Positions 45,702-56,571 are shown, counted from the first letter of the stretch. The stretch is DNA of 64,000 nt from Dichotomicrobium thermohalophilum (GCF_003550175.1 NZ_QXDF01000001.1:1760501-1824500); one strand, 5' to 3'. Made by a program: numbers and translations. The notes: generated by a model not told the origin, from the letters alone.

Positions 45702-46870
45702 TCCAATGTCCCCTGCACGGCGGCAAGCAGGCGCTCGGTATGAATCGCCGAGCCGACGGCCGGCACGTTCTGGGCTGCGCCTATCTCGGCCAGCAGACCG
45801 TCATAGCGCCCGCCGCCCGCGATATGGCCGCCACGGCCCACGCCCGGAATCTCGATCTGGAAGACGAAGCCGCTATAATATTCGAAGTGGCGGCCGAAAT
45901 CTGCGGAGAATACCGCCTGCCCCACATCGATGCCCGCCCGCTGCATCAGCTCGCAGCGTCGGCGGTAGGCATCGAGCGCGCCCTTCATCCGCAGTCCAGC
46001 CTGGGTCAGCAAATCCTCAATCCGCGCCAGCGCCGCCCGCGCCGGCCCCGACACGGCCAGGTACGCTTCGATGAGCCGGGCATGGTCGCGCGGCAGCGGC
46101 GCCTCGCGGAGATCCGCCGCGCGCTCCAGAAGCCGCTCCGTGATCTCGCCAAGCGTCCGCGTCCCGATCAGCGCGATGTCATGCTCGGCCAGGTAGTCGC
46201 CGACCATGTTCTCCGCCGCCTCGCGGTCCCTCGGGTCAAGCCGTCGCGCCAGCTCATCCTCCGGCCGCCGCGACGCCGCCCCACCCTCGCAGAGCTGCTG
46301 GAGGGTGGCGGGAAAAGCCTTTGGCCGCCAGAAGCTGTGGATGAGCCTCAGGCGCCAGCGTTCGGGCAGGCCCAGCGTGTCCAGCAGCGCGCTGAACAGG
46401 CCCAGATCACCGATATGCAGCCGGAAGTCTTCCAGGCCAGCACGTGTCACGCCGTCATGCACCAGCGCGAGCACCTCGACCTCGGCCTTCTCGCGGTCCC
46501 CAGCGCCGAAATACTCGATGCCGGCCTGGCGGAATTCGCGTGGCAAAAGCGCGTTATCCGCAGGCTGATGGCGGAAGGCCGGGCCGTTGTAGCAGTAGCG
46601 CGCGGGGATGTCGGCGCCGGGGTGCCGCTCCATGTAAAGCCGCGCGACCGGGATGGTCAGGTCCGGGCGCAGGCAAAGCTCGGTCCCGTCGGCGTCGGTG
46701 AAGAGATAGGTGCGGCTCCGGATCGCCTCACCCACGCGGTCGAGAAAGATCGAAGCCGGCTGAATGATGGCTGGGGCGACACGCTCATAGCCGGACGCCT
46801 GAAACAGCTCCACAAGCTGATTGGCCTGGCGCTCGAGCGCGTCGAAGGCGCGGGCGGTTTCGGCGACCAT
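45698..46870 (-). CDS. hisZ: ATP phosphoribosyltransferase regulatory subunit
   Basis: A 390-residue HisRS paralogue that lacks the anticodon-binding domain. Class II synthetase-like blocks are visible: '[19 protein letters not shown]', '[18 protein letters not shown]' (motif 2 region), '[15 protein letters not shown]', and the C-terminal '[15 protein letters not shown]'. It forms a hetero-octamer with short HisG and gives it histidine feedback control. It overlaps hisS by one base and hisG by four. Confidence 0.93.
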   Translation of the reverse strand: MVAETARAFDALERQANQLVELFQASGYERVAPAIIQPASIFLDRVGEAIRSRTYLFTDADGTELCLRPDLTIPVARLYMERHPGADIPARYCYNGPAFRHQPADNALLPREFRQAGIEYFGAGDREKAEVEVLALVHDGVTRAGLEDFRLHIGDLGLFSALLDTLGLPERWRLRLIHSFWRPKAFPATLQQLCEGGAASRRPEDELARRLDPRDREAAENMVGDYLAEHDIALIGTRTLGEITERLLERAADLREAPLPRDHARLIEAYLAVSGPARAALARIEDLLTQAGLRMKGALDAYRRRCELMQRAGIDVGQAVFSADFGRHFEYYSGFVFQIEIPGVGRGGHIAGGGRYDGLLAEIGAAQNVPAVGSAIHTERLLAAVQGTLE

Positions 46871-48384
46871 CAGCGATACCTCGCCAGCACGCTCTGGACC
46901 GCCTCGATCATCTCGTCTTCCGGCACGCTGAACTGCGCCGGGCGGCCTTCGCGCCAGCTCACATTGTCCTCGATCTGCTCCGAAAGTTTCGCGCCCTCGA
47001 TCAGGTCCTTGATCTGAACTTCGCCGCGCGCGCGCTCATCCTCGCCCTGAATGACGACGCAGGGCGCGGCGCGCTTGTCGGCATATTTCATCTGCGCCTT
47101 CATGCCGGCAGTGCCGACATACATCTCCGTGCGGATGCCGGCAGCGCGGAGCGATTGGGTCATACGGGCGTAGTCGGCGGTGCGGTCGTGGTCCATGACC
47201 AGCACGACAACCGGGCCGTGTTTCGCACCCGTCTCGATCTTGCCCAGCGCCTTGAGCGCGGCGTAGAGGCGCGAAACGCCGATGGAAAAGCCGGTCGCAG
47301 GGACTTCCGCGCCTTTGAAGCGCGAGACAAGGCCGTCATAGCGCCCGCCGCCGCCCACCGAGCCGAAGCGCACGGGCCGGCCGTCCTCATCCTCAACCTG
47401 GAATGTCAGCTCCGCCTCGAAGACGAGCCCTGTATAGTATTCCAATCCGCGCACCACCGACGGATCGAAGCGAATGCGGTCGGTACCGAAACCACAGCCC
47501 GCGACGAGTTGACGGATCCGGTCGATCTTTTCGATGCCTTCCAGAAACTCCGGCGTGTCCAGTCCCGGCCATTCGCGCTCCATCAGCGAGACCTGGTGCT
47601 TGACGAGCACGTCCCCCTCCGCCGCTTCCGTCTCGGCGGGAATGTCGGTGGTCATGAAATCCAGCAACAAGTTTGCGGAACGCTCCGGCAACTCGGCCCC
47701 GGGCGTGAAATCGCCGCTTTCATCCTTGCGGCCCGATCCGAGAAGCTGGCGCACGCCCTCAATCCCAAGTCGGTCGTACTTGTCGATGGCGCGCAATACG
47801 GTCAGCCGCTTCTCAGGCGGGATGTCCGCCGCGTCCATGACGCCGTCGAGTACCTTGCGGCTGTTCACGCGGATCACGTAATCGCCGCGCTTGATGCCAA
47901 GCGCCTCCATGGCGTCGGCCGCGAGCATGCACATCTCCGCATCCGCCGCGACGTTGTCCGTCCCGACCGTATCGGCGTCGAACTGCATGAACTGGCGGAA
48001 GCGCCCCGGCCCCGGCTTCTCGTTGCGCCAGACCGGCCCGAGCTGATACCGCCGGAACGGCTTGGGCAGCGCGTCGTAATTCTGCGCGACATAGCGCGCC
48101 AGCGGCGCCGTCAGGTCATAGCGCAGGCTGAGCCACTGCTCGTCTTCATCCTGAAACGAGAACACGCCCTCGTTCGGCCGGTCCTGATCCGGCAGGAACT
48201 TGCCCAGCGCGTCTGTGTATTCAAAGGCCGGCGTGTCCAGCGGCTCGAAGCCATAGCGCTCGTAAACGGCGCGGATTTTCTCCGTCATTTCTGCGACGGC
48301 GCGCAGCTCCGCAGCCTCGACATCCCGCATACCCTTCGGCAGGCGGGCCTTCGGGCGCAGCGCCTTCTTGGTCTTTTTGCTCAT
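46870..48384 (-). CDS. hisS: Histidyl-tRNA synthetase
   Basis: A 504-residue class II synthetase that charges tRNA-His. Motif 1 '[41 protein letters not shown]', motif 2 '[18 protein letters not shown]' with '[30 protein letters not shown]', and motif 3 '[17 protein letters not shown]' are all present, with '[12 protein letters not shown]' as the HisA signature. The C-terminal anticodon-binding domain covers about residues 410-500. First gene of a hisS-hisZ-hisG operon. Confidence 0.96.
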   Translation of the reverse strand: MSKKTKKALRPKARLPKGMRDVEAAELRAVAEMTEKIRAVYERYGFEPLDTPAFEYTDALGKFLPDQDRPNEGVFSFQDEDEQWLSLRYDLTAPLARYVAQNYDALPKPFRRYQLGPVWRNEKPGPGRFRQFMQFDADTVGTDNVAADAEMCMLAADAMEALGIKRGDYVIRVNSRKVLDGVMDAADIPPEKRLTVLRAIDKYDRLGIEGVRQLLGSGRKDESGDFTPGAELPERSANLLLDFMTTDIPAETEAAEGDVLVKHQVSLMEREWPGLDTPEFLEGIEKIDRIRQLVAGCGFGTDRIRFDPSVVRGLEYYTGLVFEAELTFQVEDEDGRPVRFGSVGGGGRYDGLVSRFKGAEVPATGFSIGVSRLYAALKALGKIETGAKHGPVVVLVMDHDRTADYARMTQSLRAAGIRTEMYVGTAGMKAQMKYADKRAAPCVVIQGEDERARGEVQIKDLIEGAKLSEQIEDNVSWREGRPAQFSVPEDEMIEAVQSVLARYR

Positions 48385-48557
48385 CCCTGAAGAACGAAAA
48401 TATGGCCTCTGTTGCGCTCCTTCTAGCCCATCAGTGCCCAGGCGGCAACACGCGCAGGCAGCAGAAACAAAAAGCGCCGTGGAAGGCAGCGGCCCTCCCG
48501 GCGCTCGGTCTGCGCTTTGCCTCTCAGCGCGATTTTACGGTCTGCGTGACATCCGCA

Positions 48558-48740
48558 TTAAGCCGCCGAGTTCTGGCTCATTCGCAGGCGCTCCATCTGG
48601 TCCTTGATACGCAGCTTTTCGCGCTTGAGCGCCGCGACCTTCAAATCGTCATGAGCGGCGTGCGCCAGTTCGGCTGCGATCTGTTTCTCGAGCTCGCGAT
48701 GCTTGCTCGCCAGACCTTCCAGATGCGCTTCCAGAGCCAT
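48558..48740 (-). CDS. DUF465 (YdcH-like) small protein
   Basis: A 60-residue, almost wholly helical charged protein of the DUF465 family: 'EAHLEGLASKHRELEKQIAAEL' followed by 'ALKREKLRIKDQMERLRM'. It should form a short antiparallel coiled coil; the function is unknown. The ATG at 48740 has GGAGG five bases upstream, better than ATGs at 48752 or 48821. A second DUF465 gene lies divergently about 355 bases away. Confidence 0.88.
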   Translation of the reverse strand: MALEAHLEGLASKHRELEKQIAAELAHAAHDDLKVAALKREKLRIKDQMERLRMSQNSAA

Positions 48741-49095
48741 ACCAGCCTCCATGGTTGCATTGCGAAATATTTCGCGAAACGTGCTGAGTATGACAGATAA
48801 ATGACACGGTGTCCAACGCATGCGCGTCCGGATGGCATTGAATGCAACTTCAGGTTGATAGAGCGTTGCGCCTTGTTTGAGCGTGCCCGATCAACGCAGT
48901 GAAGGGAGACAGCGGGGGGAACCGCTGCCTCCCCGGTCCTATCGAGAGGGATGCTCGATAGCCACCAATGAAAAATGCGCTTCGCGCGTTTCCGTCAAGC
49001 AACTCACAAGGGCATCGCCGCCGCGCCGGCTTGCCTTCACGCGCTTGAATGGCGATACTTGCGGCGTTCCGGCGGCGGCGTGAGCGAGAGTAACG
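48741..49095. other. Structured intergenic region between two DUF465 genes
   Basis: About 355 bases between divergent genes. It contains a perfect 8-bp hairpin (48939-48946 with 48954-48961, loop AGGGATG), a 5-bp GC hairpin (48911-48915 with 48922-48926), a CCTCCCC run near 48928-48934, and an 8-bp hairpin with one wobble pair (48973-48980 with 48984-48991) followed by a weak T-tract. This could be a long leader or a small RNA; the evidence is structure only. Confidence 0.35.
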
Positions 49096-49305
49096 ATGCA
49101 CGGCAGCAAGGAGGAGCCTGATCTGCGGCAGCGCCTGAGTGAGCTGCAGCGTGAACATCGCCAGCTCGATGCCCGGATTGCCGAGATGGAAAACGCCGCA
49201 GCCGTCAATCAGATCGAAATAACGCGGATGAAGAAGCGCAAGCTCTGGCTCAAGGATGAGATCGCACGGATCGAGGACCAGATTTTTCCCGACATCATTG
49301 CCTGA
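49096..49305 (+). CDS. Second DUF465 small protein
   Basis: A 69-residue DUF465 protein: 'EEPDLRQRLSELQREHRQLDARIAEME' and 'IEITRMKKRKLWLKDEIARIEDQI'. Helical hairpin with alternating charge, no signal peptide; the function is unknown. It precedes purE-purK, an arrangement common in Hyphomicrobiales. It differs clearly from the DUF465 copy at 48558-48740, so the two are old paralogues rather than a fresh duplication. Confidence 0.88.
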   Translation: MHGSKEEPDLRQRLSELQREHRQLDARIAEMENAAAVNQIEITRMKKRKLWLKDEIARIEDQIFPDIIA

Positions 49306-49431
49306 AGACGTGTTTGCGGAACCTGTGGAAACTTCGGCCGCGTCTTGCACGCCGGGCTACCGGTCCTATACTTCCGCCTTTTCAATCCGGTTTGGGCCAG
49401 TCAACCGCCGCACCGCGAACTGGACGAGGAC

Positions 49432-49923
49432 GTGAGCCAAGCTATCGTCGGCATAATCATGGGCAGCCAGTCGGATTGGGCCACCATGCGCGCGGCCGCC
49501 AATCTGCTGGACCAGTTCGCTGTTCCCTATGAGACCCGCATCGTGTCGGCCCATCGCACGCCGAACCGGCTTTATGATTATGCCCAGTCCGCTCGTGATC
49601 GTGGGCTGAAGGTTATCATCGCGGGTGCCGGCGGCGCAGCCCATCTGCCGGGTATGACGGCGGCCATGACGCCTCTCCCTGTGCTCGGCGTGCCCGTGAA
49701 AAGCGCGGCGCTGTCCGGGCAGGACAGCCTGCTTTCGATCGTGCAGATGCCCGCAGGCGTTGCGGTGGGAACGCTGGCGATCGGTGAGGCCGGCGCGACC
49801 AATGCCGGCCTGCTCGCCGTGCAGATCCTGGCAGTGGAGGATGGGGAACTAGCCGCAAAGCTGGACGAATGGCGCGCCCAGCGCAGCGCCGATGTCGCGC
49901 AAACACCGACGGACGATGACTGA
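49432..49923 (+). CDS. purE: N5-carboxyaminoimidazole ribonucleotide mutase
   Basis: A 163-residue class I PurE of purine synthesis, which moves the carboxylate from N5-CAIR to give CAIR. Conserved parts are '[21 protein letters not shown]', '[14 protein letters not shown]', '[20 protein letters not shown]' and '[20 protein letters not shown]'. GTG 49432 is the most likely start because it gives a normal N-terminus; a TTG at 49345 would add 29 unrelated residues. The ribosome-binding site is not clean. It overlaps purK by eight bases. Confidence 0.94.
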   Translation: MSQAIVGIIMGSQSDWATMRAAANLLDQFAVPYETRIVSAHRTPNRLYDYAQSARDRGLKVIIAGAGGAAHLPGMTAAMTPLPVLGVPVKSAALSGQDSLLSIVQMPAGVAVGTLAIGEAGATNAGLLAVQILAVEDGELAAKLDEWRAQRSADVAQTPTDDD

Positions 49924-51022
49924 AGCGCTCCAACCCGGCAGTGTGATCGGCATTCTTGGCGGGGGCCAGCTTGGCAAGATGCTGGCGCAAGCCGCGGCGA
50001 AGCTGGGCTTCCGCGCGCATGTGTTCGCGCCGGACGACGACGCGCCAGCCGCGCATGTCGCCGCGCATTACGTCAAGGCGGCTTACGAAGATGCCGAGGC
50101 GCTGACCGCGTTCGCGCGCGGGGTGGACGTGCTTACCTACGAATTCGAGAGCATCCCGGCCGACAGCCTCGCGGTGGTCGAGGACATCGTGCCACTGCGC
50201 CCCAATCGCCGGGCGCTCGCCGCCACGCAGGACCGCCTTCATGAGCGGGAATTGCTGGCCGCGGTTTACGCGCCCGTGCCGGATTGGGCGCGTGTCGACG
50301 GCGAAGCGCAGATCGAGGCAGCGTTTGATGCGCTTGGCGGGCCGGCAGGGCCGCAGGGGCTGTTCCTGAAAACTCGCCGGCAGGGCTACGACGGCAAAGG
50401 CCAGTTCCGCATATACAGCCGCGACGACCTGAACGAAGCGCGGCGCTGGCTTGGGGGACGCCCCGCGATCCTCGAACAGGGCATCGCCTTCGATTTCGAG
50501 TTTTCGGTCATCGCGGTGCGTGGCTTCGACGGCCCATGCGTCTTCTATGATCCGCCGCGCAACCAGCACGCCGAAGGGCGGCTGGCAGTGAGCCGCGTTC
50601 CCGCAGGGCTGAGCGACGCGGAGATCAAAACCGCGCGCGGCATCGTCGAATCGCTTTTGAGCGAGCTGGGCTATTACGGCGTGCTTGCCGTCGAGTTCTT
50701 CGCGGACCGCAGCGAAGGCCGCGTGCTCGTCAACGAGATGGCCCCGCGTGTCCATAACACCGGCCACTGGACGATCGAAGCCTGCGCCATCAGCCAGTTC
50801 GAGAACCATATCCGCGCCATCGCCGGCTGGCCGCTCGGGGCGACCGCGCGCCATAGCGATGCAGAGATGGTCAACATCATCGGGCCTGACATTCACGAGT
50901 GGGCGGCGCTTGTCGGTTACAACCCGGACCGCTCGCTGCATATTTATGGCAAGGCCCACGCCGCACCCGGCCGCAAGATGGGCCATTACGTCGATCTGCT
51001 GCCGCGCTCGCAGGAAACCTGA
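49916..51022 (+). CDS. purK: N5-carboxyaminoimidazole ribonucleotide synthase
   Basis: A 368-residue ATP-grasp enzyme that carboxylates AIR using bicarbonate and ATP, delivering N5-CAIR to PurE. The N-terminal '[22 protein letters not shown]' (about residues 12-33), '[11 protein letters not shown]', the ATP-binding '[15 protein letters not shown]' and the metal-binding region '[29 protein letters not shown]' are standard. ATG 49916 lies within the purE 3' end, in another frame. Confidence 0.95.
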   Translation: MTEALQPGSVIGILGGGQLGKMLAQAAAKLGFRAHVFAPDDDAPAAHVAAHYVKAAYEDAEALTAFARGVDVLTYEFESIPADSLAVVEDIVPLRPNRRALAATQDRLHERELLAAVYAPVPDWARVDGEAQIEAAFDALGGPAGPQGLFLKTRRQGYDGKGQFRIYSRDDLNEARRWLGGRPAILEQGIAFDFEFSVIAVRGFDGPCVFYDPPRNQHAEGRLAVSRVPAGLSDAEIKTARGIVESLLSELGYYGVLAVEFFADRSEGRVLVNEMAPRVHNTGHWTIEACAISQFENHIRAIAGWPLGATARHSDAEMVNIIGPDIHEWAALVGYNPDRSLHIYGKAHAAPGRKMGHYVDLLPRSQET

Positions 51023-51066
51023 TACCTGCGCGTCGGCAGAATTTCAGATGCAACCGCTGTTGCAGA

Positions 51067-51095
51067 TAGACGCGGGACCATCTGCTTGCTATATA
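51067..51095 (+). promoter_or_regulatory. Possible sigma-70 promoter of rpsU
   Basis: TAGACG (51067-51072), 17 bases, TATATA (51090-51095), about 70 bases before rpsU. A 6-bp hairpin (51107-51112 with 51117-51122, loop TTTC) follows in the leader. Visual match only. Confidence 0.4.
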
Positions 51096-51167
51096 AGAAA
51101 TAGCGTGCCGACTTTCGTCGGCGCGACGAATTTGTGTTTTCTGTCGAGCGAAGGGAAAGGAGGACAC

Positions 51168-51395
51168 GTGCAAGTACAAGTCCGTGACAACAATGTCGAT
51201 CAGGCACTCCGTGCTCTCAAGAAGAAGATGCAGCGCGAAGGCATCTTCCGTGAAATGAAGCTTCGCAACGCTTATGAAAAGCCCTCGGTGCGCCGCGCCC
51301 GCGAGAAAGCCGAAGCCATCCGCCGGGCCCGCAAACTGGCGCGCAAGCGTGCCCAGCGTGAGGGTCTGCTGCCTTCCAAGCGCAAGGGCCGCTAA
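51168..51395 (+). CDS. rpsU: 30S ribosomal protein S21
   Basis: A 75-residue S21, which sits near the 3' end of 16S rRNA and aids initiation. The sequence '[23 protein letters not shown]' and '[31 protein letters not shown]' is characteristic. It starts with GTG at 51168, four bases after a full AAGGAGG. The very basic C-terminus is longer than in some species, as usual for alphaproteobacteria. It follows purK after 145 bases, probably with its own promoter. Confidence 0.95.
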   Translation: MQVQVRDNNVDQALRALKKKMQREGIFREMKLRNAYEKPSVRRAREKAEAIRRARKLARKRAQREGLLPSKRKGR

Positions 51396-51602
51396 ACACA
51401 CGCGCCCGCACCCTGGCTTTGTTTTGAGCAGCAAAAATCTCGGCAAACCGCGATCCGCGCCCCAGTACGGTTTGCCCTGCGCGAACGTAATTCAGCCCAA
51501 ATCGCGTTCTAATCAGGACCAGGATGGTGAGCGGGGCCTGAGGCCTCGCAGGACTGTTGGCAAGGCGGGGCTTCTGGCTACATGCACGCAGCCGAGGGCA
51601 GA

Positions 51603-52427
51603 ATGAGACTGGGCATCGCCGGCACGCTTGCGGCGAGCTTGGTGCTCGCGGGGTGTCAGACCAGCAATGTCGCCTCTCAACTCTCGCCCCGCGACCGGCA
51701 GGCCTACCAAGATCAGCAGCGGAATATCGCCTCGCTGACCAGAGTCGTGGAGGAAAACCCGCGCGACCCGGAAGCACTGAACATCCGGGGCACAGCCTAC
51801 GGCCAGGTCGGCGAATACGAAAAGGCGATCGCCGACTTCACCGCTGCGATCCGTCTTGAGCCGCGTTTCCATCAGGCCTATGCGAACCGGGCTCTCGTCT
51901 ATGCCAAGATGGGCAAGCTGCGGGAGGCCCTGTCCGACTACGACCAGGCGATCTCCATAGAACCGGAATACGCCATCGCCTACAGCGGGCGTGCCCAGGT
52001 ATTCCGCAAGGCGGAGAAGTATGAAGCGGCGCTTGCCGATTATAGCCGTGCGCTTGAACTCGCTGGCAGCGACCCGGCAATGCATTTCAACCGCGGGCTG
52101 GTCTATCAGAAGCTGGCGCAACACCAGAACGCGATCGCGGACTTTGACGAGGCCATCAGCTTCAAGCCGGACGAAATCGAGCCCTATTACGCGCGCGGCG
52201 TGAGCCAATTGGCGCTGTCGAATTACGCCGATGCCTACAAGGATCTGTACAAGGCCGCTGTTGCCCGAAAAGACTCGGTGAAGGCCTGGACGCTGGCTGG
52301 CAGGGCCGCCGAAGGCGCGGGGGACAAGAAGCGCGCCGCGTCCGCCTACCGACGCGCGCTGCGACTGAAGTCGGATTACAAACCGGCTTACGACGGCCTG
52401 CAGCGGGTGCGCTCCGAAGAAGCCTGA
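51603..52427 (+). CDS. TPR-repeat lipoprotein
   Basis: A 274-residue protein. The N-terminus is a lipoprotein signal with lipobox 'LVLAGC' (cysteine about residue 18). Around six tetratricopeptide repeats follow, such as 'ALNIRGTAYGQVGEYEKAIADFTAAIRLEP' and 'AYANRALVYAKMGKLREALSDYDQAISIEP'. This is similar in build to NlpI-type lipoproteins that scaffold cell-wall enzymes, but no closer assignment can be made. ATG 51603 begins the lipoprotein signal directly; an upstream ATG at 51582 would add seven residues. Confidence 0.87.
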   Translation: MRLGIAGTLAASLVLAGCQTSNVASQLSPRDRQAYQDQQRNIASLTRVVEENPRDPEALNIRGTAYGQVGEYEKAIADFTAAIRLEPRFHQAYANRALVYAKMGKLREALSDYDQAISIEPEYAIAYSGRAQVFRKAEKYEAALADYSRALELAGSDPAMHFNRGLVYQKLAQHQNAIADFDEAISFKPDEIEPYYARGVSQLALSNYADAYKDLYKAAVARKDSVKAWTLAGRAAEGAGDKKRAASAYRRALRLKSDYKPAYDGLQRVRSEEA

Positions 52428-52453
52428 ATCACAGCGCTTTAACGCCCCTGCTT

Positions 52454-53467
52454 TTAACCTGATTTGCCTGTGGGCTTCCGACGGCTCGCGCTTCCCTTGG
52501 CCGCCGACGCGCTGTCTGCGCTCGCCGTCTTGGTCGGCGGTGCGCTTTCCGTCGACTTCGCAGGCGCCTTGCGCGTGGTACGCTTGGGCGCGGCCGATGC
52601 GCTCTCGGCAAGCTGAATGCGGTCCTCGCCATCGGCGCTGATAATGACATGCCGATGCGGGTAAGGAATGGTGATCCGCGCCTCATCAAGCGCATACTTG
52701 ATCGCCCGCGTCATGTCGAAGTGCACCGGCCAGAACTCATCGTTCCGCGTCCAGGCGCGGATCTGCAAGTTGACCGAGCTGTCGCCGTAGCTTGAGACCA
52801 GAACCTGCGGCGGGTCCGGCTCCTGCAGGATCCGCTCGTCCGCATTGACCATCTCCCTGAGGACTTCGCTGGCCCGGTCGATGTCATCGTCATAGGAAAT
52901 CCCGGCATCCAGGACGAGCCGCCGATGCGGGTTGCGGCTGTAGTTGACGATGGTATCGGCCCAGATCTTCGAGTTGGGAACGGCGATGAACATCCCCTCG
53001 AAGTCCTTGAGCTTGGTCATGAAGAGGCCGATCTCCTCACACGCGCCGCTCTTGCCCGCCGCATCGATCCAGTCACCGACCTGAAACGGGCGCAGGATCA
53101 GCAGCATCAACCCCGCAGCGACATTTTGGAGCGTGCCCTGCAGCGCAAGTCCGATCGCCAGGCCCGCCGCACCAATCACAGCGATGAGGCTGGCCGTCTG
53201 CACGCCGAATTGCGCAAGCACCAGCACCGCCGTAAAGGCCAGGATAGTATAGCGCAGGGCCTGCCCCAGCACGGGGATCAGCGTGGCATCGAACTTCTTG
53301 GCCTCGCGCAGCCGGCTTTCCAGCGCGCGCGACGCCCAGCCGGCCACGATGTACCCGGCGATCAGGATGATGATCGCGGAGATCAAGCTGATCCCGAAGG
53401 CCGTACCCTGCTGGATCAACTCGCTGGCCAGCGCGGAGAGCTGGTTCGCATCGGTCAGCGTTTCCAC
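52454..53467 (-). CDS. Small-conductance mechanosensitive channel (MscS family)
   Basis: A 337-residue MscS-type channel. Three membrane helices lie at about residues 22-115; the pore helix and following beta domain are marked by 'GLALQGTLQNVAAGLMLLILRPFQVGDWIDAAGKSG'. The cytoplasmic vestibule follows ('VPNSKIWADTIVNYSRNPHRRL'). After residue 285 the protein has an extra Lys/Ala/Ser-rich tail, probably disordered. The start is a GTG with AAAGGG upstream. It lies downstream of the pnt operon in the same direction. Confidence 0.9.
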   Translation of the reverse strand: METLTDANQLSALASELIQQGTAFGISLISAIIILIAGYIVAGWASRALESRLREAKKFDATLIPVLGQALRYTILAFTAVLVLAQFGVQTASLIAVIGAAGLAIGLALQGTLQNVAAGLMLLILRPFQVGDWIDAAGKSGACEEIGLFMTKLKDFEGMFIAVPNSKIWADTIVNYSRNPHRRLVLDAGISYDDDIDRASEVLREMVNADERILQEPDPPQVLVSSYGDSSVNLQIRAWTRNDEFWPVHFDMTRAIKYALDEARITIPYPHRHVIISADGEDRIQLAESASAAPKRTTRKAPAKSTESAPPTKTASADSASAAKGSASRRKPTGKSG

Positions 53468-53516
53468 GGCGCGCCCTTTCGTGCTGTCGATGTCGGTCGG
53501 CGGCGCCGGGTGAGCG

Positions 53517-54908
53517 CTAGAGCGCCTTGGCGATCTCTTCGGTCATCTTCTTGGCGTCGCCCAGCACCATCAACGTATTGTCGCGATAGAACAGCGGGTT
53601 GTCGATACCTGCATAGCCAGAGGCGAGCGAACGCTTGTTGAAAATGACCGTATTCGCCTTCCACACTTGCAATACCGGCATGCCGTAAATTGGCGATGAA
53701 GGATCGTCTTCGGCAGCCGGGTTGGTCACGTCGTTTGCGCCGATGACATAGACAACGTCAGCTTGCGAGAACTCGTTATTAATGTCCTCAAGCTCGAAAA
53801 CCTCGTCATACGGTACATTCGCCTCGGCCAGCAGCACGTTCATGTGCCCAGGCATCCGGCCGGCGACCGGGTGAATGGCGTAGGCGACGTCGACCCCTTC
53901 TGCCTTGAGCGAGTCGGCCAGTTCGCGTAACGCGTGCTGCGCCTGAGCCACGGCCATGCCGTAGCCGGGCACGATAATGACTTTCGCCGCGTTCTTCATC
54001 AAGAAGGCCGCATCCTCGGCCGAGCCGCGCTTGATGGTCCGTTCCACGCCCTCCTCCGCCGCGGCCGCCGCCTCGCCCCCGAAGCCGCCCAGGATAACCG
54101 AGATGAAGGAGCGGTTCATGCCCTTGCACATGATGTAGGACAGGATCGCGCCGGAAGAACCGACAAGCGCGCCCGTGATGATCAGCGCGACATTGCTGAG
54201 CGTGAAGCCAATCCCCGCGGCCGCCCAGCCGGAATACGAGTTCAGCATCGACACCACCACGGGCATGTCCGCGCCGCCGATCGGAATGATGAGCAGCACG
54301 CCAATCGCGAAGGCGAGCAGCGTCAGGGCCCAGAACGCCAGATGCGACTCTGACACGGAAAACGCGATGATCAGCAGAACGATGATTGCGCCGATCGCGA
54401 TATTGACCAGGTGCCGGGCCGGCAGAAGGATCGGCGCTCCGGACATGCGCCCATCAAGCTTGAGAAAGGCAATGACCGAGCCCGTGAAGGTGATGGCGCC
54501 GATCGCCGCGCCGATCGACATTTCGATCAGCGAGACGGTGAAGATGTTCCCCGGCGTGCCAATGCCGAAGGCTTCCGGCGCGTTCAGCGCGGCCGCCGCC
54601 ACGAACACGGCCGCCAGACCAACGAGGCTGTGAAACGCCGCCACGAGCTGCGGCATCGCCGTCATCGGGATACGACTGGCGATATAGGCGCCGATGGCGC
54701 CCCCGACGCCAATCCCCAGAATGATCAGCAGGAATTTCGCGGCATCCGGAACCGCCACGGCCAGCGTCGTGAGCACGGCGATCGTCATGCCGGCCATGCC
54801 CATGTAATTGCCGCGCCGCGACGTCTCCGGGTGCGACAGCCCCCGCAGCGTCAGAATGAACAGAACGCCGGCGCCCAGATAGAGCAGCGCGACCAGATCA
54901 GCAGGCAT
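53517..54908 (-). CDS. pntB: Proton-translocating NAD(P) transhydrogenase subunit beta
   Basis: A 463-residue PntB. The first half holds about nine membrane helices of the proton channel; the second half is the NADP(H)-binding dIII domain with 'VIIVPGYGMAVAQAQHAL' (about residues 305-322), 'HPVAGRMPGHMNVLLAEANVPYDEV' and 'VIGANDVTNPAAEDDPSSPIYGMPVLQVWKA'. With the two alpha parts it uses the proton gradient to make NADPH from NADH. It follows pntAB after 21 bases. Confidence 0.96.
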   Translation of the reverse strand: MPADLVALLYLGAGVLFILTLRGLSHPETSRRGNYMGMAGMTIAVLTTLAVAVPDAAKFLLIILGIGVGGAIGAYIASRIPMTAMPQLVAAFHSLVGLAAVFVAAAALNAPEAFGIGTPGNIFTVSLIEMSIGAAIGAITFTGSVIAFLKLDGRMSGAPILLPARHLVNIAIGAIIVLLIIAFSVSESHLAFWALTLLAFAIGVLLIIPIGGADMPVVVSMLNSYSGWAAAGIGFTLSNVALIITGALVGSSGAILSYIMCKGMNRSFISVILGGFGGEAAAAAEEGVERTIKRGSAEDAAFLMKNAAKVIIVPGYGMAVAQAQHALRELADSLKAEGVDVAYAIHPVAGRMPGHMNVLLAEANVPYDEVFELEDINNEFSQADVVYVIGANDVTNPAAEDDPSSPIYGMPVLQVWKANTVIFNKRSLASGYAGIDNPLFYRDNTLMVLGDAKKMTEEIAKAL

Positions 54909-54929
54909 GAGTGTTCCCCCCGCGCCGCG

Positions 54930-55331
54930 TTATTGCTTCTCTTTCTTCTTGTACATGCCCAGCATCCGCTGGGTGACGAGAAAGCCGCCGAAAATGTTGA
55001 CCGACGCCATGACCAGCGCCAGGAAACCAAACACGGTTGCCCAGCCTGCGCCTTCGACCGCCGCCTCGACGCCGACGGACAGCAAGGCACCGACCACGAT
55101 CACCGACGAGACCGCATTCGTCACCGACATGAGCGGCGTATGCAGCGCCGGCGTGACGCTCCAGACCACGTAGTAGCCAACGAAGATCGCCAGAACAAAG
55201 ATAGCAAACAGATAGATGAACGGGTCGATCCCAGCACCCGCCCCGGCGGCCGCCTGCGCCGGCGTCGCCAAAAGCGCGAAGGCCGCGGCCAGGACCAGCG
55301 CGGCAGAAAGCCTCGGCATGATCTGCTTCAT
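54930..55331 (-). CDS. pntAB: Transhydrogenase subunit alpha part 2 (membrane part)
   Basis: A 133-residue membrane protein equal to the C-terminal, membrane-spanning piece of PntA. A signal-like first helix is followed by about three helices including '[47 protein letters not shown]'. Splitting PntA into two genes is usual in alphaproteobacteria. It overlaps the soluble alpha part by four bases. Confidence 0.93.
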   Translation of the reverse strand: MKQIMPRLSAALVLAAAFALLATPAQAAAGAGAGIDPFIYLFAIFVLAIFVGYYVVWSVTPALHTPLMSVTNAVSSVIVVGALLSVGVEAAVEGAGWATVFGFLALVMASVNIFGGFLVTQRMLGMYKKKEKQ

Positions 55332-56467
55332 TCCTTCTCTCCCGTAAGGACCGGGTGGATCACTGCACCGTCCCGCGTCAGGGCCGTCCCCTGGATGATT
55401 TCGTCGTCCCAGTCGACCTTGATGGCGCCGGATTCGCTGTCGATCATCAGTTCGGTGAAAGCGTAGAGGTTGCGCGCGTACAGGCTGGAGGCATCGCCCG
55501 GCACCTTGCCCGGAATGTTCACGGGGCCCATGATGCGGATGCCCTCATGCACGATATCCTCGCCGGCCCGCGTCAGTTCGCAGTTGCCGCCGCGCTCGGC
55601 CGCCATATCGAGGATGATGGCGCCAGGCTTCATGGTCTTGACCATGTCCGCGGAAATCAGCCGAGGGGCCGGGCGGCCCGGGATCAGCGCCGTGGTGATG
55701 ACGATGTCCTGCGACTTGATATGCTCGGCGATCAGTTCGTTCTGCTTGCGCTTGTATTCGTCGGACATTTCCTTGGCGTAGCCGCCGGCCGTCTCCGCCT
55801 CGCGGAATTCCTCGTCCTCCACGGCAATAAACTTCGCACCGAGCGACTTCACCTGCTCTTTCACCGCCGGGCGCACGTCCGTGGCGCTGACAACGCCGCC
55901 AAGACGGCGCGCCGTGGCGATCGCCTGCAGACCCGCGACGCCCGCGCCCATGACGAAGACCTTGGCCGGCGGCACGGTGCCGGCCGCCGTCATCATCATC
56001 GGCATGGCACGACCGAACGCAGCCGCAGCATCGACGACGGCCTTGTACCCGGCGAGGTTCGACTGCGAGGACAGCACGTCCATCGACTGCGCACGGGTCA
56101 CGCGGGGCATCAGTTCCATGGCGAAGGCGAGCACGCCCTGCTGGGCAAGCGCGTCGATGGTACCGCGCGGGCCATAAGGTTCCAGCATCGCGGCCACTAC
56201 CGCACCGTTTTTCATGGCCTTGATCTGCGCATCAGTCGGCGGCCCCACCTTGAGCACCAGATCAGCGCCCTCAAGCGCAGCCTCGGCTGAGTCGGCGAGC
56301 TCCGCACCGGCATTCTCGTACTCGTGGTCGGGGAAATATGAGCGGGCGCCTGCGCCCTTCTCAATGACGACCTGGCAGCCAAGCTTGACGTACTTTTTCG
56401 CCGTCTCGGGGCTCAACGCGACCCGGGGCTCCATCTCTTCTTCAGCCGGAACGGCGATCCTTACCAT
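55328..56467 (-). CDS. pntAA: Transhydrogenase subunit alpha part 1 (NAD-binding)
   Basis: A 379-residue soluble dI domain of transhydrogenase, related to alanine dehydrogenase. It starts '[38 protein letters not shown]' and contains '[23 protein letters not shown]' (about residues 122-144), the NAD motif '[30 protein letters not shown]' (about 170-199) and '[15 protein letters not shown]'. First of three pnt genes; a tiny oxidase-subunit gene precedes it by about 104 bases. Confidence 0.95.
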   Translation of the reverse strand: MVRIAVPAEEEMEPRVALSPETAKKYVKLGCQVVIEKGAGARSYFPDHEYENAGAELADSAEAALEGADLVLKVGPPTDAQIKAMKNGAVVAAMLEPYGPRGTIDALAQQGVLAFAMELMPRVTRAQSMDVLSSQSNLAGYKAVVDAAAAFGRAMPMMMTAAGTVPPAKVFVMGAGVAGLQAIATARRLGGVVSATDVRPAVKEQVKSLGAKFIAVEDEEFREAETAGGYAKEMSDEYKRKQNELIAEHIKSQDIVITTALIPGRPAPRLISADMVKTMKPGAIILDMAAERGGNCELTRAGEDIVHEGIRIMGPVNIPGKVPGDASSLYARNLYAFTELMIDSESGAIKVDWDDEIIQGTALTRDGAVIHPVLTGEKE

Positions 56468-56571
56468 TCTTAGCTCCGATCATGCTGGTGCCAAACATGG
56501 GCGAAACAGCCACCGCCCGGCCAGGCGCGCGCGAGGCCAGAATGCCCGGGATGCCTTGGGCGTCCGGCGTG

